NCBI GenBank assembly: GCA_963832445.1
Contig: CAWHUM010000014.1
Span: forward strand, 248,001 to 312,000
DNA length: 64,000 nt
Source of the DNA: AWTP1-13 sp963832445
GTDB lineage: Bacteria; Pseudomonadota; Alphaproteobacteria; Rhizobiales; Hyphomicrobiaceae
Direction of reading: 5' to 3'
Position 1 is the first letter of the stretch. Each line of letters starts with the position of its first letter. Made by a program: the position numbers and the translations under genes. Below are positions 35,938 through 44,579 of this stretch, one piece after another. The notes under the pieces were generated by a model, which saw only the letters and a list, made by a program, of their open reading frames with translations, was not told the DNA's origin and did no database searches.

Positions 35938-36348
35938 ATGAGGTTCTTCAGCAGTGTCAGTAAGCCGTTCCCAGAGAACTTCTATGGACATCGCCTGGGT
36001 CAATTCCGCGGTACCCTCGACACGTTCACAACGGGGGGTTGGGTATCCATCGCATCCGATCCGTACACCAAAAAACCGTGGGCATACCTCGCTCCCGTGG
36101 ACCCCGTGCCTCTCGCGGTTTGGGACATACGATCTTTAGCGCCAGAACCTCAAATAAGGTGCTTCGGTGCCTGGGCTGAAAAAGATACTTTTGTCGCCCT
36201 TACCTGGCAGTACCGCGACGACATTCAAAGTTTTTCCGAGGAGGCCGAGGAGTGTCGTCGGGTGTGGGACAGGCTCTTTCCCAACCATCCCCCGTACGTT
36301 GGAGAAACGATAGATGACTACATCACAGAGCGATATCGCGCTGTCTAG
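35938..36348 (+). CDS. Passenger gene 1: conserved-looking protein of unknown function
   Basis: 136 residues, family not recognised. It is rich in aromatics and Pro, with blocks such as KPFPENFYGHRLGQ, GGWVSIASDPYTKKPWAYL and FVALTWQYRDDI; no signal or membrane segment. It looks like a compact soluble protein. The first gene of a three-gene unit: the XRE gene begins 35 bases before its stop. A toxin role, with the XRE protein as antitoxin, is possible from layout but no toxin motif is seen. Start ATG 35938; TTG 35929 is an alternative. Confidence 0.7.
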   Translation: MRFFSSVSKPFPENFYGHRLGQFRGTLDTFTTGGWVSIASDPYTKKPWAYLAPVDPVPLAVWDIRSLAPEPQIRCFGAWAEKDTFVALTWQYRDDIQSFSEEAEECRRVWDRLFPNHPPYVGETIDDYITERYRAV

Positions 36349-36772
36349 CCCCGTCCCTGGCGAGAAGATACCCCCGGGGACGCTGGGGTATTTTCAAGCA
36401 CGCAACAAGTATAATGCCTTCAACCTGTTCATGGATGAATTCACGGCTAGCGGAATCTCTCAAGCTGAATTGGCGCGCAGACTTGGCAAGGGAACGGACG
36501 TTGTTTGCCGCTGGCTGAGCGGTCCAGGAAATTGGACCCTTGATACGATGAGCGACTTGCTCTTTGCAGTATCCGGTGGTGCGCCAGTATACGATCTCGA
36601 CTACCCGTTGACGCGACCTAGGCGCAACCAGATCGGTCCCGGCTGGCTCTACGATGATACAGACGACATTACGGTTAGATCGCCGCCATCTGGAATGGAG
36701 CCTGATGTCGCCAGCAGAGAATTGGATGTTCCTCCGGTCGATGCCATAGTGCTCAAGCAGAGGTCTGCTTAA
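36314..36772 (+). CDS. Passenger gene 2: XRE-type DNA-binding protein
   Basis: 152 residues. A Cro/C1-type helix-turn-helix lies at about residues 46-75 (ISQAELARRLGKGTDVVCRWLS, then LDTMSDLLFAV). The C-terminal half has no known domain. It probably represses its own operon through the palindrome at 35829. Overlaps gene 1 by 35 bases and is followed by gene 3 without any gap. GGAG precedes ATG 36314. Confidence 0.82.
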   Translation: MTTSQSDIALSSPVPGEKIPPGTLGYFQARNKYNAFNLFMDEFTASGISQAELARRLGKGTDVVCRWLSGPGNWTLDTMSDLLFAVSGGAPVYDLDYPLTRPRRNQIGPGWLYDDTDDITVRSPPSGMEPDVASRELDVPPVDAIVLKQRSA

Positions 36773-37189
36773 ATGATCTCTGCGGTGGCGTTGTTTTGTG
36801 AGGATATCCGTGAGGAAAAATCTTGTCAAGTGAGTGTTATCGGTATTTATACCGATAACATCACCGTGCAGAGCGTTCCGTTTCAATTTGCAAAACTGGC
36901 GGTTTACATACGAATCACCCTGTCTGTTGATGAACCCGCGCCCAAGGAGATAGCGCTGCATTTGGTTCAGACCGACAACAAGGAAATACCTTTTTCGGTA
37001 TTTGGTAGTGACCTTGTAGAAAAAGCCCTGCGCGAGTCTCGGGAAAAAGGCGCAACCAGGGCTGGCCTTATTGGCTCCGCTATCTTGCCCGGGTACCGCG
37101 TGAGACAGAAAGGTCGGATGAATGTAATTGCAAAGTTCGATGCCCAAGAGGTTTTGTGTGGCACGTTAAATGTGCAGCTTAAGGATTAG
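36773..37189 (+). CDS. Passenger gene 3: unknown, DUF6941-like
   Basis: 138 residues. ATG 36773 directly follows the XRE stop (TAA-ATG), so it is translationally coupled. It is beta-rich, with the pattern CQVSVIGIYTDNITV followed by FQFAKLAVYIRITL, which resembles the DUF6941 family, proteins of unknown function. I did not see an enzymatic motif. Its AT-rich codon use differs from the host genes. The 3' end overlaps the convergent small gene by 11 bases. Confidence 0.7.
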   Translation: MISAVALFCEDIREEKSCQVSVIGIYTDNITVQSVPFQFAKLAVYIRITLSVDEPAPKEIALHLVQTDNKEIPFSVFGSDLVEKALRESREKGATRAGLIGSAILPGYRVRQKGRMNVIAKFDAQEVLCGTLNVQLKD

Positions 37190-37424
37190 CCTTTTTCGAC
37201 CACCGCTTCTCCGCTGCCGTTCTTGCGATTTCCTTGCGACGCTTACCGCTCAGCGCTTTTGCGCGCGCCTTCCCACCGCGCTGGCCTAGGCTCTGGGCAG
37301 CCTTGTCCTTGCCGTCGTCGGCGGGGAAGTCTTCGGCTTCCTCGGCCGTGGCGATCCGCATCACCTTGACGGCGTTACCGATCACGTCGGCGGGGCGCTT
37401 CTGGCCTTTGGGTCCGCGTGGCAT
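37179..37424 (-). CDS. Passenger gene 4: small basic RNA/DNA-binding-like protein
   Basis: 81 residues, strongly basic. It starts MPRGPKGQKRPADVIGNAVKVM and ends with a GQRGGKARAKAL...ARTAAEKRW tail resembling the short histone-like motif of many alphaproteobacterial small proteins. Nucleic-acid binding is inferred from charge. It is the only passenger read leftward. The ribosome site is poor (AAGG abuts ATG). Confidence 0.72.
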   Translation of the reverse strand: MPRGPKGQKRPADVIGNAVKVMRIATAEEAEDFPADDGKDKAAQSLGQRGGKARAKALSGKRRKEIARTAAEKRWSKKANP

Positions 37425-37485
37425 CCTTGCACCGCAAATTGCTTGCCGCTAAGCATAGCACGGGTTCGCTCGGGGAGATATAGCC

Positions 37486-37848
37486 ATGGAAGCCAAGCCA
37501 TATGCCTTGACGCCATATCCGCAAGTCGCCATCGCCTTCAGTGCGATGCTGATAGCGGCCTCTGTTGCATTCGCGGCGTTCCGCACATGGGAGAGCGACA
37601 GGAACGCACGGCTGGTTGAAATCGGTATCGCCGTGCTGCGAGCAGATCCCAAGAAAGATGCCTCGGCGGCATCGGCTCGGGAATGGGCGCTTGACCTCAT
37701 TGACACCAATGCTGGAGGGGTCAAATTCTCAGCCGCGGCTCGCCGAGAACTGCTGCAGCAAGCACTACCATTCAAACCAGCCGCGCCGGACTGGAGCTAC
37801 GGTAGCTCCTACTACGAACCCAATGCGAAATCGAAAAATTCAAACTGA
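37486..37848 (+). CDS. Passenger gene 5: single-pass membrane protein
   Basis: 120 residues with one membrane helix (about residues 14-33), then a soluble tail (FSAAARRELLQQALPF). Not recognised. ATG 37486 has GGGAGA 9 bases upstream. Its TGA (37846-37848) lies inside the right terminal repeat, mirroring the transposase, which shows that the gene belongs to the element and was not merely trapped. Confidence 0.68.
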   Translation: MEAKPYALTPYPQVAIAFSAMLIAASVAFAAFRTWESDRNARLVEIGIAVLRADPKKDASAASAREWALDLIDTNAGGVKFSAAARRELLQQALPFKPAAPDWSYGSSYYEPNAKSKNSN

Positions 37849-37857
37849 GACACCACC
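37839..37857 (-). repeat. Right terminal inverted repeat
   Basis: Reverse complement of GGTGGTGTCTCAGTTTGAA; differs from the left end only at position 4. Confidence 0.92.
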
Positions 37858-37916
37858 GTATTGCGCCGCTTTGCTGGGCCATCGGCGCAATACGGCTGAC
37901 GCCTATTGCGCCCTAC
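37858..37916. repeat. Right half of interrupted palindromic repeat, with target duplication
   Basis: GTATTGCG (37858-37865) is the second copy of the target duplication. Joined to the left half, it rebuilds a nested palindrome: inner stem CGTATTGCGCCG / CGGCGCAATACG (second arm 37883-37894) and outer stem ending with CTATTGCGCCCTAC (37903-37916). Confidence 0.88.
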
Positions 37917-37957
37917 GCTTGGGTTCCGCATCATGCGGAAAACACCGGGAGGCCCCA

Positions 37958-39494
37958 ATGCAGGATAAGCCGGAGAAGAACGCCCCGCGCACGCTGCGGC
38001 TCAATGCCAGGGACAACATCATCGTCGCCATCGACACGGTGATGCCGGGGGTGACCGCGCAGGGCATCAGGGCGACAAGCAGGGTGATGCGCGGCCACAA
38101 GATGGCAGCGAGCCCGATCGCCAAGGGCCAGCCGGTGCTGAAATTCGGGCAGATCATCGGCTTTGCCACCGAGACAATTGCGCCCGGGCGCCCACGTGCA
38201 CACCCACAACTGCTCGTTCGCGGAATTCGACCGCGACTATGCCTTCGCGCAGGACGCCAAGGAGGAGCCGCTGCTCCCCCACGAGGCGCGCGCCACCTTC
38301 CAGGGCTACCGCCGCGCCAACGGCAAGGCCGGCACGCGCAACTACATCGGCGTGCTCACCAGCGTGAACTGCTCGGCCTCCGTCGCCCGCTTCATGGCCG
38401 AGGCCGTCAACCGCTCCGGCATCCTGGAGCAATATCCCAACGTCGACGGCGTCGTCTCGTTCGTGCACGGGACGGGCTGCGGCCTCGCCGGCAAGGGCGA
38501 GGGCTACGAGGCGCTGGAGCGCACGCAATGGGGCTACGCCGGCCATCCCAACCTCGCCGCCGCGCTGGTGGTGGGCCTCGGCTGCGAGGTGTTCCAGATC
38601 TCTCGGCTGAAGGACAAATACGGCCTGGTCGAGGGCGACAACTTTCGCACCATGACCATCCAGGACACCGGCGGCACGAAGAAGACCATCGAGGCCGGCG
38701 TCGCCCGCATCGAGGAGATGCTGCCGCGCGCCAACGCCGTGCGCCGCGAGACCATCTCCGCCTCGGAGCTGTGCCTCGCTCTGCAGTGCGGCGGCTCGGA
38801 CGGCTACTCGGGGATCACAGCCAATCCCGCGCTCGGCGCCGCCGTCGACCTGCTGGTGCGCCACGGCGGCACCGCGGTGCTCTCCGAGACGCCGGAGATC
38901 TATGGCGCCGAGCACCTGCTCACACGCCGCGCCCGCAACCCGCAAGTCGGCCAGAAGCTCGTCGACATCATCCACTGGTGGCAGGACTACTGCGCCAAGA
39001 ACGACGGCTCCATGGACAACAACCCGAGCCCCGGCAACAAGGCCGGCGGGCTCACCACCATCCTCGAGAAGTCGCTGGGCGCCGCGGCCAAGGGCGGCAC
39101 CACCACGCTCACCGAGGTCTACCGCTACGCCGAGCCCGTCACCGCCAAGGGCTTCGTCTACATGGATACGCCGGGCTACGATCCCGTGGCCGCCACGGGG
39201 CAGGTGGCGGGCGGCTGCAACGTGCTCGCCTTCACCACGGGCCGCGGGTCGGCCTACGGCTGCAAGCCGACCCCCTCCATAAAGCTCGCCACCAACCACG
39301 ACATCTACCGCCGCATGCAGGACGACATGGACATCAACTGCGGCGACATTCTCGACGGGGTAACCATCGACGCCAAGGGGCAGGAGATCTTCGATGCCGT
39401 CCTGCGCGTGGCCTCGGGCTCCAAGACCAAGAGCGAGCTGTTGGGCTACGGCGACAACGAGTTCGTGCCCTGGCAGATCGGGGCAACCATGTAG
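37958..39494 (+). pseudogene. uxaA: UxaA-family altronate/galactarate dehydratase, frameshifted
   Basis: A two-part sugar-acid dehydratase. The N-terminal SAF domain (37958 on; DNIIVAIDTVMPG, IAKGQPVLKFGQIIGF) and the large C-terminal domain (GTRNYIGVLTSVNCSASV, HGTGCGL, LQCGGSDGYSGITANPA, GGLTTILEKSLGAAAKGG) are in different frames. One extra G at 38186-38188 (CCCGGGCGCC) separates them; without it the join reads TIAPGAHVHTHNC and the product is about 511 residues. GGGAGG precedes the ATG. All Cys and metal motifs persist, so sequencing error is likelier than decay. Confidence 0.88.
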
Positions 39495-39801
39495 CCCTGG
39501 GCGCAGCGGAAGCGATTTTCGTGATGCGGCGTACCGGTCATTGGGCCCCGTAGCGCGGTTTGGGCCACATCGGCCCCGAGTTGGGCCGTCGATAACCATT
39601 TCAGCAGTCGCCCACTCGCGCTAGGATCGCGAAGCTGCGATGGCGGGGGTCGTGGTGTGGCGCATAGCTCTTTCAGAGGTACGCCGATGCCGCCCAAGCC
39701 CGTCAGCTCCTCCATACTCGAACCCTACCTCACGGCCCCTCTTGTCCCCAAGGTCCCCGATCGCGCCGCCGCCCGATGACCAAAGGGCAACGGCACGTGT
39801 G
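39495..39801. other. Intergenic region
   Basis: 307 bases between uxaA and the truncated HATPase gene. The last part (from about 39760) may be degraded coding sequence of that gene: in its frame DDQRATARVMQEPQ reads smoothly into it. Otherwise nothing recognised. Confidence 0.45.
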
Positions 39802-40638
39802 ATGCAGGAACCTCAAGACACACGCGTCCTCGAAGGCTTCGGCCTCGACGATCTCGACGCGATCTCGATTGGCGCGTTCCGGGATGGATTTGCAGCGACC
39901 AAGCCCAAGCACCCATGGCTCTCCCTCGACAAGAAGGCGCTGCTGGAGCAGCTCGGCTGCTGGCGCAAGCATCGCCAGACCGGCTACTACGGGCTTACGC
40001 TCGCGGGGCTGCTGATGTTCGGCAAGCACGAGGCGATCATCAGCCCGGGCGCGGCGCCGAACTACTTTGTCGACTATCGCGATTTCAGGGCGCAGCAGAA
40101 CCCCGGAGACCCATGGTCGTACCGGCTGTTTCCGGATGGAACGTGGGAAGCCAATCTCTTCCAGTTCTTTCGCCAGAGCTGGCCGAAGCTGACCGTCGAT
40201 CTCGCCTTGCCGCGCCCATGGAACGCAGCGCAGCCCGTCGACCGGTCACCGGTGCACACTGCGCTGCGCGAGGCCGTCGTCAATGCCCTCGTACACACCG
40301 ACTACGACGTACCGGGCGGCATCGTGTTCGAGCGCTACCGCGAGCGGATCGTCATGGAGAACCCGGGCTCGCTGCTGGTCTCACCCGAGCAGTTGACGAG
40401 GGGCGGCGTGAGCCTCTGCCGCAACAAATCGCTGCAACGCATGTTCATGCTGATGGGCGCCTGCGATCAGGCCGGCGCCGGCTACAAGCGCATCCACGAG
40501 GGCTGGTGGAGCCAGCTCTGGCCGGAGCCGCGCCTGAGCGTGCAGGACCAGCCCGAACGGGTCAGGCTGGAGTTCATGATGAGCAGCCGCGTCTCGGTGC
40601 AGAACGATTACGTCGGGAGCCGGCGCCGGCGATCGTGA
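39802..40638 (+). pseudogene. Truncated AlbA_2/HATPase_c_4 regulator
   Basis: 278 residues matching the middle of Schlafen-AlbA_2-type ATP-binding proteins: DTRVLEGFGLDDLD, GLTLAGLLMFGKHEAI, then the RecG-like HATPase segment LREAVVNALVHTDY with ENPGSLLVSPEQL and CDQAGAGYKRIHEG. The N-terminal AlbA_2 domain (about 150 residues) and the C-terminal winged-helix part are missing, so it is probably a gene remnant. ATG 39802 is used for convenience. Confidence 0.75.
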
Positions 40639-40646
40639 GTTGAGCG

Positions 40647-41471
40647 TTATGGTTGCCGCGACGCGTGCCGGGCCGTCCTTTGGGCTCTGATGCGCATCAG
40701 AATGGCGAGCGATCCGCGGCACACGAGCACGAGCCCCAGCCAGGCAAGGCCCGCGCACAGCGCGGCCTGCCAGGCGAACACGAGACGGGGATCGGGCGCG
40801 CCGCCGAGCACCAACGCGCCGGCCGGGGGGGGCCGGCCGGCGTGGACGGCAAGGCTGGCAAGCACCGCCGCGCTCAAGGCAATGTGGGCCGGCGCCAGCG
40901 AGGGCAAGATATGGAGCCGAGCCCTGCTTACGAGCGCACGCGCCCTGGCCAGAGCGGGGGGGCGGGGCGGCACCCATTGCGCCGATGCGACGGCGATCGC
41001 CGACCCGTACCTCCACCACGCCATCAGCTCGACGAACATGATGGAGAGATGAACGTTGGTTCGATGCTGGATGTTGGTGCCGGCGGTGAGCGCGTCGGCA
41101 ATGAGCGCCGCCAGCAGCAGGGGCAGGACCAGCCCAGCGATGCGTACCCATCCAAGGCGCAGCGCCGCGTAGAACGTGTGTTTGGCCTGCTGCGCCTTGC
41201 CCGGATCGTAGCACCCCGACGCGTCATAGCTCAGTGCATTGACATTGACCGCACGTGCAACCGCAAAGCATGCATAGACGACGAGCAGCGCTTCCGCGGT
41301 GAAGTAGATGCCAACGCGGGGCGCCACCGCCAGCGACCACACGCGCAAGATGCCGAGCAGCAGCGCCGAAGGCAGCAAAGCAAGAAGAGGCGACAGCACA
41401 TTGCGCCACTGCGCGCGCTCGCGCGACGGCATAGCGCTGTCCAAGGCCGGCAGTGCAACGGCGTTTACCAT
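40647..41471 (-). CDS. Multi-pass membrane protein of unknown function
   Basis: 274 residues with about six hydrophobic segments (near 30-50, 60-80, 110-130, 140-155, 200-220 and 235-255). No family recognised. Start at ATG 41471 (poly-G ribosome-like site upstream); ATG 41504 possible. It is convergent with the HATPase remnant, 8 bases apart, and lies after dapE in the same direction with a 93-base gap. Confidence 0.7.
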   Translation of the reverse strand: MVNAVALPALDSAMPSRERAQWRNVLSPLLALLPSALLLGILRVWSLAVAPRVGIYFTAEALLVVYACFAVARAVNVNALSYDASGCYDPGKAQQAKHTFYAALRLGWVRIAGLVLPLLLAALIADALTAGTNIQHRTNVHLSIMFVELMAWWRYGSAIAVASAQWVPPRPPALARARALVSRARLHILPSLAPAHIALSAAVLASLAVHAGRPPPAGALVLGGAPDPRLVFAWQAALCAGLAWLGLVLVCRGSLAILMRIRAQRTARHASRQP

Positions 41472-41564
41472 TGAGGCGCCCCCCACAGGCGCGCAATATC
41501 GCATACGCGCGGCTTTTCGAGTTGCAGGGCGCGCCGATTTAAGCGGACAGCGTTAAGGCGTGTC

Positions 41565-42731
41565 TCAGACCGAGGCGAAATAATCCTCGACAAAACGCCG
41601 GTAGATGCGCGTGAGCACCGTGAGGTCGGCGAGGGGCACGCACTCGTCGACCTGATGCACCGTGGCATTGACGAGGCCGAGCTCGATCACCGGACAGTGC
41701 CTGAAGATGAAACGCGCATCCGACGTGCCGCCGTTGGTCGTCAGTTGCGCAGCCCGGCCCGTCACCGCCTGCACGGCGCCACGCATGGTATCGACGAGCG
41801 GCCCGGGCTCGGTCAGGAACACATCGCCGACGCCGAAGAAGCTGAGCGAGAACTGGGCTCCGACCTCTTTGGCGGCGCGCTCGCATTGCTCGCGCACCCA
41901 TGCCTCGACACCGGCGCGGGTGTGCAGGTCGTTGTAGCGGATGTTGAAGTTGGCCTTGGCCGTGCCGGGGATCACGTTGGTGGCGGTATTGGGCACCGAG
42001 ATGAGGGTCGCCTGCACACTGGACGGCTGAAACCGCGCCGTGCCGGCATCCATGGGCGTGGTTGAAATGCGATCGATGATGCGGGCGAGCTTAGGGACGG
42101 GATTGTCGGCGACTTGGGCGTAGGCCGAATGGCCCTGCTTGCCGTGCACGACGATCTCGGCATTGACGTAGCCGCGACGGCCGATCTTGATCTCGTCGCC
42201 CACCGTCTGCGAGCTGGTCGGCTCGCCGACCAGACAGCCGTCCATCACCTCGCCGTGCTGCTTCATCCAGTCGAGCACTTTGACGGTGCCGTTGATGCCC
42301 GCGCCTTCCTCATCGCCCGTGATGAGGAGGGAGATGGACCCGCGCGGCAGGCCGCCGCCGGCTTTGATGTAGTCGAAGGCGGCAGAAAGAAAGCAGGCGA
42401 TGCCGCCCTTCATGTCGGCGGCGCCGCGGCCATAGAGCACACCATCGGCGATGTCGGCGGCGAACGGCGGCCGCGTCCACCTTGCCTCTTCGCCGACCGG
42501 CACGACGTCGGTATGGCCGGCGAAGCAGAGGTGCGGTTTGGCCGTGCCCAGGCGCGCGTAGAGGTTCTCCACGTCCGGCGTGCCCGGCTCGGTCATGGTG
42601 AGGCGATGGCAGGTGAACCCGGCCGGTCGCAGCACGCTCTCGAGAAACGTCAGGGCTCCGCCTTCGTGCGGTGTGACGCTGCGGCAGCGGATAAGGGCCT
42701 GCGCCAGCTGAACCGGATCTGCTTGATCCAT
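41565..42731 (-). CDS. dapE: Succinyl-diaminopimelate desuccinylase
   Basis: A 388-residue di-zinc peptidase of the M20 family that removes succinate in the lysine/diaminopimelate pathway. Metal and catalytic residues are visible: H73 and D75 (FAGHTDVVP), D107 (RGAADMKGG) and E141-E142 (TGDEEGAG). Length is normal. It begins 13 bases after an unknown membrane protein gene and follows dapD, so the three share an operon. Confidence 0.96.
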   Translation of the reverse strand: MDQADPVQLAQALIRCRSVTPHEGGALTFLESVLRPAGFTCHRLTMTEPGTPDVENLYARLGTAKPHLCFAGHTDVVPVGEEARWTRPPFAADIADGVLYGRGAADMKGGIACFLSAAFDYIKAGGGLPRGSISLLITGDEEGAGINGTVKVLDWMKQHGEVMDGCLVGEPTSSQTVGDEIKIGRRGYVNAEIVVHGKQGHSAYAQVADNPVPKLARIIDRISTTPMDAGTARFQPSSVQATLISVPNTATNVIPGTAKANFNIRYNDLHTRAGVEAWVREQCERAAKEVGAQFSLSFFGVGDVFLTEPGPLVDTMRGAVQAVTGRAAQLTTNGGTSDARFIFRHCPVIELGLVNATVHQVDECVPLADLTVLTRIYRRFVEDYFASV

Positions 42732-42744
42732 TCCATAGACCTCT

Positions 42745-43521
42745 TCAGGAGGCGGTTGCCGCGAGCAATGGCGCCGCGGGGGGTGGCGAGGGCGCAGGCG
42801 ACAGCAATGGCGCGTGCGCTGCCCCGGTGCTCTGCAGGATCATGATCTTTTGCCAGATCTTCTGTGACAATCCTGCGGCAACGCGCTCGATGTCGCTCAC
42901 CACCTCGATGACGATCGGATCGGGAAAGCCCTGCCCGAACAACACGGCAACCTTGGACGTGAGCGACACCATCTCCGAGGAATAGTCGAGGTAGCGGGTC
43001 ACCTCGTAGGGCGAAAGCACGCGCTGCGGCGAGGACGCTGTGTTGCCTGCCACCGTCACGGTGACGCTCGGGTCTTTGGTCAACTGATGCATGTCGATGA
43101 CATGCACGATCGAGCGCAGCTCGTGCAGGGCCTCCAGCGCACTGTTGCGTTTGAGGCGCTCCTCGATGCGGACCAGGAAAAACACCGCCGCGCCCAGCAG
43201 CACCGTCAGATTGGCAGCTGCCTCCACGCCCTGCAGCACCGAGTAGACGTTGTCGGCGGAGCGCGGGAACAGATAGAACAGGTACACGATCCAGCCGAGG
43301 CCCACGGCACCTGCCGCCAGCAAGAGCCAGATGACGAAACGCAGCGGCAGATTGCGGTGAGAGATGTGCTCGGCTCGCGCCGAGTTCTCGCGCGCGATGG
43401 TTTGCAGCTCGTCGCATACGCTGGCAAGACCAGCGCCGGGAAACCGCTCGCAGATGCGCCGATGCAGTGCCGCGATCGTGGCGATGACCTTCTCGGAGTC
43501 GAGTGCACGATGGCCCTGCAT
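42745..43521 (-). CDS. Membrane protein inside the dapD-dapE operon
   Basis: 258 residues, not recognised. Two membrane helices (about 61-88 and 99-120), a soluble N-terminal helical part and a longer C-terminal soluble domain (HELRSIVHVIDMHQL, DYSSEMVSLTSKVAVLF) with a Pro/Ala-rich tail. It lies 66 bases after dapD and 13 before dapE, so it is surely co-transcribed, but nothing in it suggests a lysine enzyme. Confidence 0.8.
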   Translation of the reverse strand: MQGHRALDSEKVIATIAALHRRICERFPGAGLASVCDELQTIARENSARAEHISHRNLPLRFVIWLLLAAGAVGLGWIVYLFYLFPRSADNVYSVLQGVEAAANLTVLLGAAVFFLVRIEERLKRNSALEALHELRSIVHVIDMHQLTKDPSVTVTVAGNTASSPQRVLSPYEVTRYLDYSSEMVSLTSKVAVLFGQGFPDPIVIEVVSDIERVAAGLSQKIWQKIMILQSTGAAHAPLLSPAPSPPPAAPLLAATAS

Positions 43522-43587
43522 TGGCTCGCAAACACCCCTAGTGTCCCGATTCCGAAGTTCGCCGATCCCCTACGCCGCTTTCGGGAG

Positions 43588-44430
43588 CTAGTCGCGCAGC
43601 AACTCGTTGATGCTGGTCTTGGAGCGGGTCTTCTCGTCCACTGTCTTGACGATGACGGCACAATAGAGGCCGGGCGCGGGCTCGTTGCCGGAGAGCGGCT
43701 TGCTCGGCAGCGTGCCCGGCACGACCACGGAGTAGGGCGGCACCTTGCCGGTGATGATGCGCCCGGTCGCCCGGTCGACGATCTTGGTGGAAGCGCCGAT
43801 GAAGACGCCCATCGACAGCACGGAGCCCTCGCCGACGACCACGCCCTCCACCACCTCCGAGCGCGCGCCGATGAAGCAGTTGTCCTCGATGATGGTGGGA
43901 TTAGCCTGCAACGGCTCCAGCACGCCGCCGATGCCCACCCCGCCCGAGAGATGCACGTTCTTGCCGATCTGGGCGCAGGAGCCGACTGTTGCCCAAGTAT
44001 CGACCATCGTGCCCTGGTCGACGTAGGCCCCGAGGTTGACGAACGAGGGCATCAGCACGACGCCCGGAGCGATATAGGCAGACCGGCGGACGATGGCTCC
44101 AGGAACCGCCCTGTAGCCCGAAGCCCTGAAAGTTTCCTCGGTCATGCCGGCGAACTTGGAGGGCACCTTGTCCCACCAGCTGGCCCCGCCTGGGGCCCCG
44201 GAGATGGGGGTCATGTCATAGAGGCGGAAGGACAGCAGGACGGCCTTCTTAAGCCATTGATTAACAACCCATTCTCCACCTATCTTGTCGGCAACCCGGG
44301 CCTTTCCCCGGTCGAGAAGGTCGAGGGCTTCGTCAACGGCGGACCGCACCTCGCCACGGGTGTCCGGGCCGATCGAATCGCGCCTGTCCCAGGCGCCTTC
44401 AATAGTTGGTTGCAGGGTCGAGCTGGCCAT
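43588..44430 (-). CDS. dapD: Tetrahydrodipicolinate N-succinyltransferase
   Basis: A 280-residue trimeric left-handed beta-helix acyltransferase. It transfers succinyl from CoA to tetrahydrodipicolinate in lysine synthesis. The hexapeptide repeats are clear (GVVLMPSFVNLGAYVDQGTM, SGGVGIGGVLEP, VVVGEGSVLSMGVFIG). It is the first gene of the leftward dapD-dapE unit. Together with dapE, lysA and asd it defines the succinylase route in this organism. Confidence 0.96.
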   Translation of the reverse strand: MASSTLQPTIEGAWDRRDSIGPDTRGEVRSAVDEALDLLDRGKARVADKIGGEWVVNQWLKKAVLLSFRLYDMTPISGAPGGASWWDKVPSKFAGMTEETFRASGYRAVPGAIVRRSAYIAPGVVLMPSFVNLGAYVDQGTMVDTWATVGSCAQIGKNVHLSGGVGIGGVLEPLQANPTIIEDNCFIGARSEVVEGVVVGEGSVLSMGVFIGASTKIVDRATGRIITGKVPPYSVVVPGTLPSKPLSGNEPAPGLYCAVIVKTVDEKTRSKTSINELLRD

Positions 44431-44579
44431 GGCGAGGGTTCTGGCTTGGTGACCGCGGTCCTGTCAATGCAATGTAAGGCAGGCAATATGCGGCTGGTCG
44501 AGAATTCAAGCTCTGCTTTACGCGCGGGCAGGGCTGGCCTAATCTTGAGGCAGCCGGGCGTGGTGGGGTGCACGACTTC

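Larger units (their letters stand above)
34801..37857. mobile_element. IS1-like transposon with five passenger genes
   Basis: A 3,057-bp element. The ends are inverted: GGTAGTGTCTCAGTTTGAA at 34801-34819 and the reverse complement of GGTGGTGTCTCAGTTTGAA at 37839-37857 (18 of 19 match). They begin with GGT as in IS1 elements. GTATTGCG directly flanks both sides as an 8-bp target duplication. Inside are an IS1-like DDE transposase at the left and passengers at 35.9-37.85 kb, visibly more AT-rich than the host genes. The transposase stop and the last passenger stop both lie inside the terminal repeats. Ends and duplication are intact, so insertion is recent. Confidence 0.93.
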
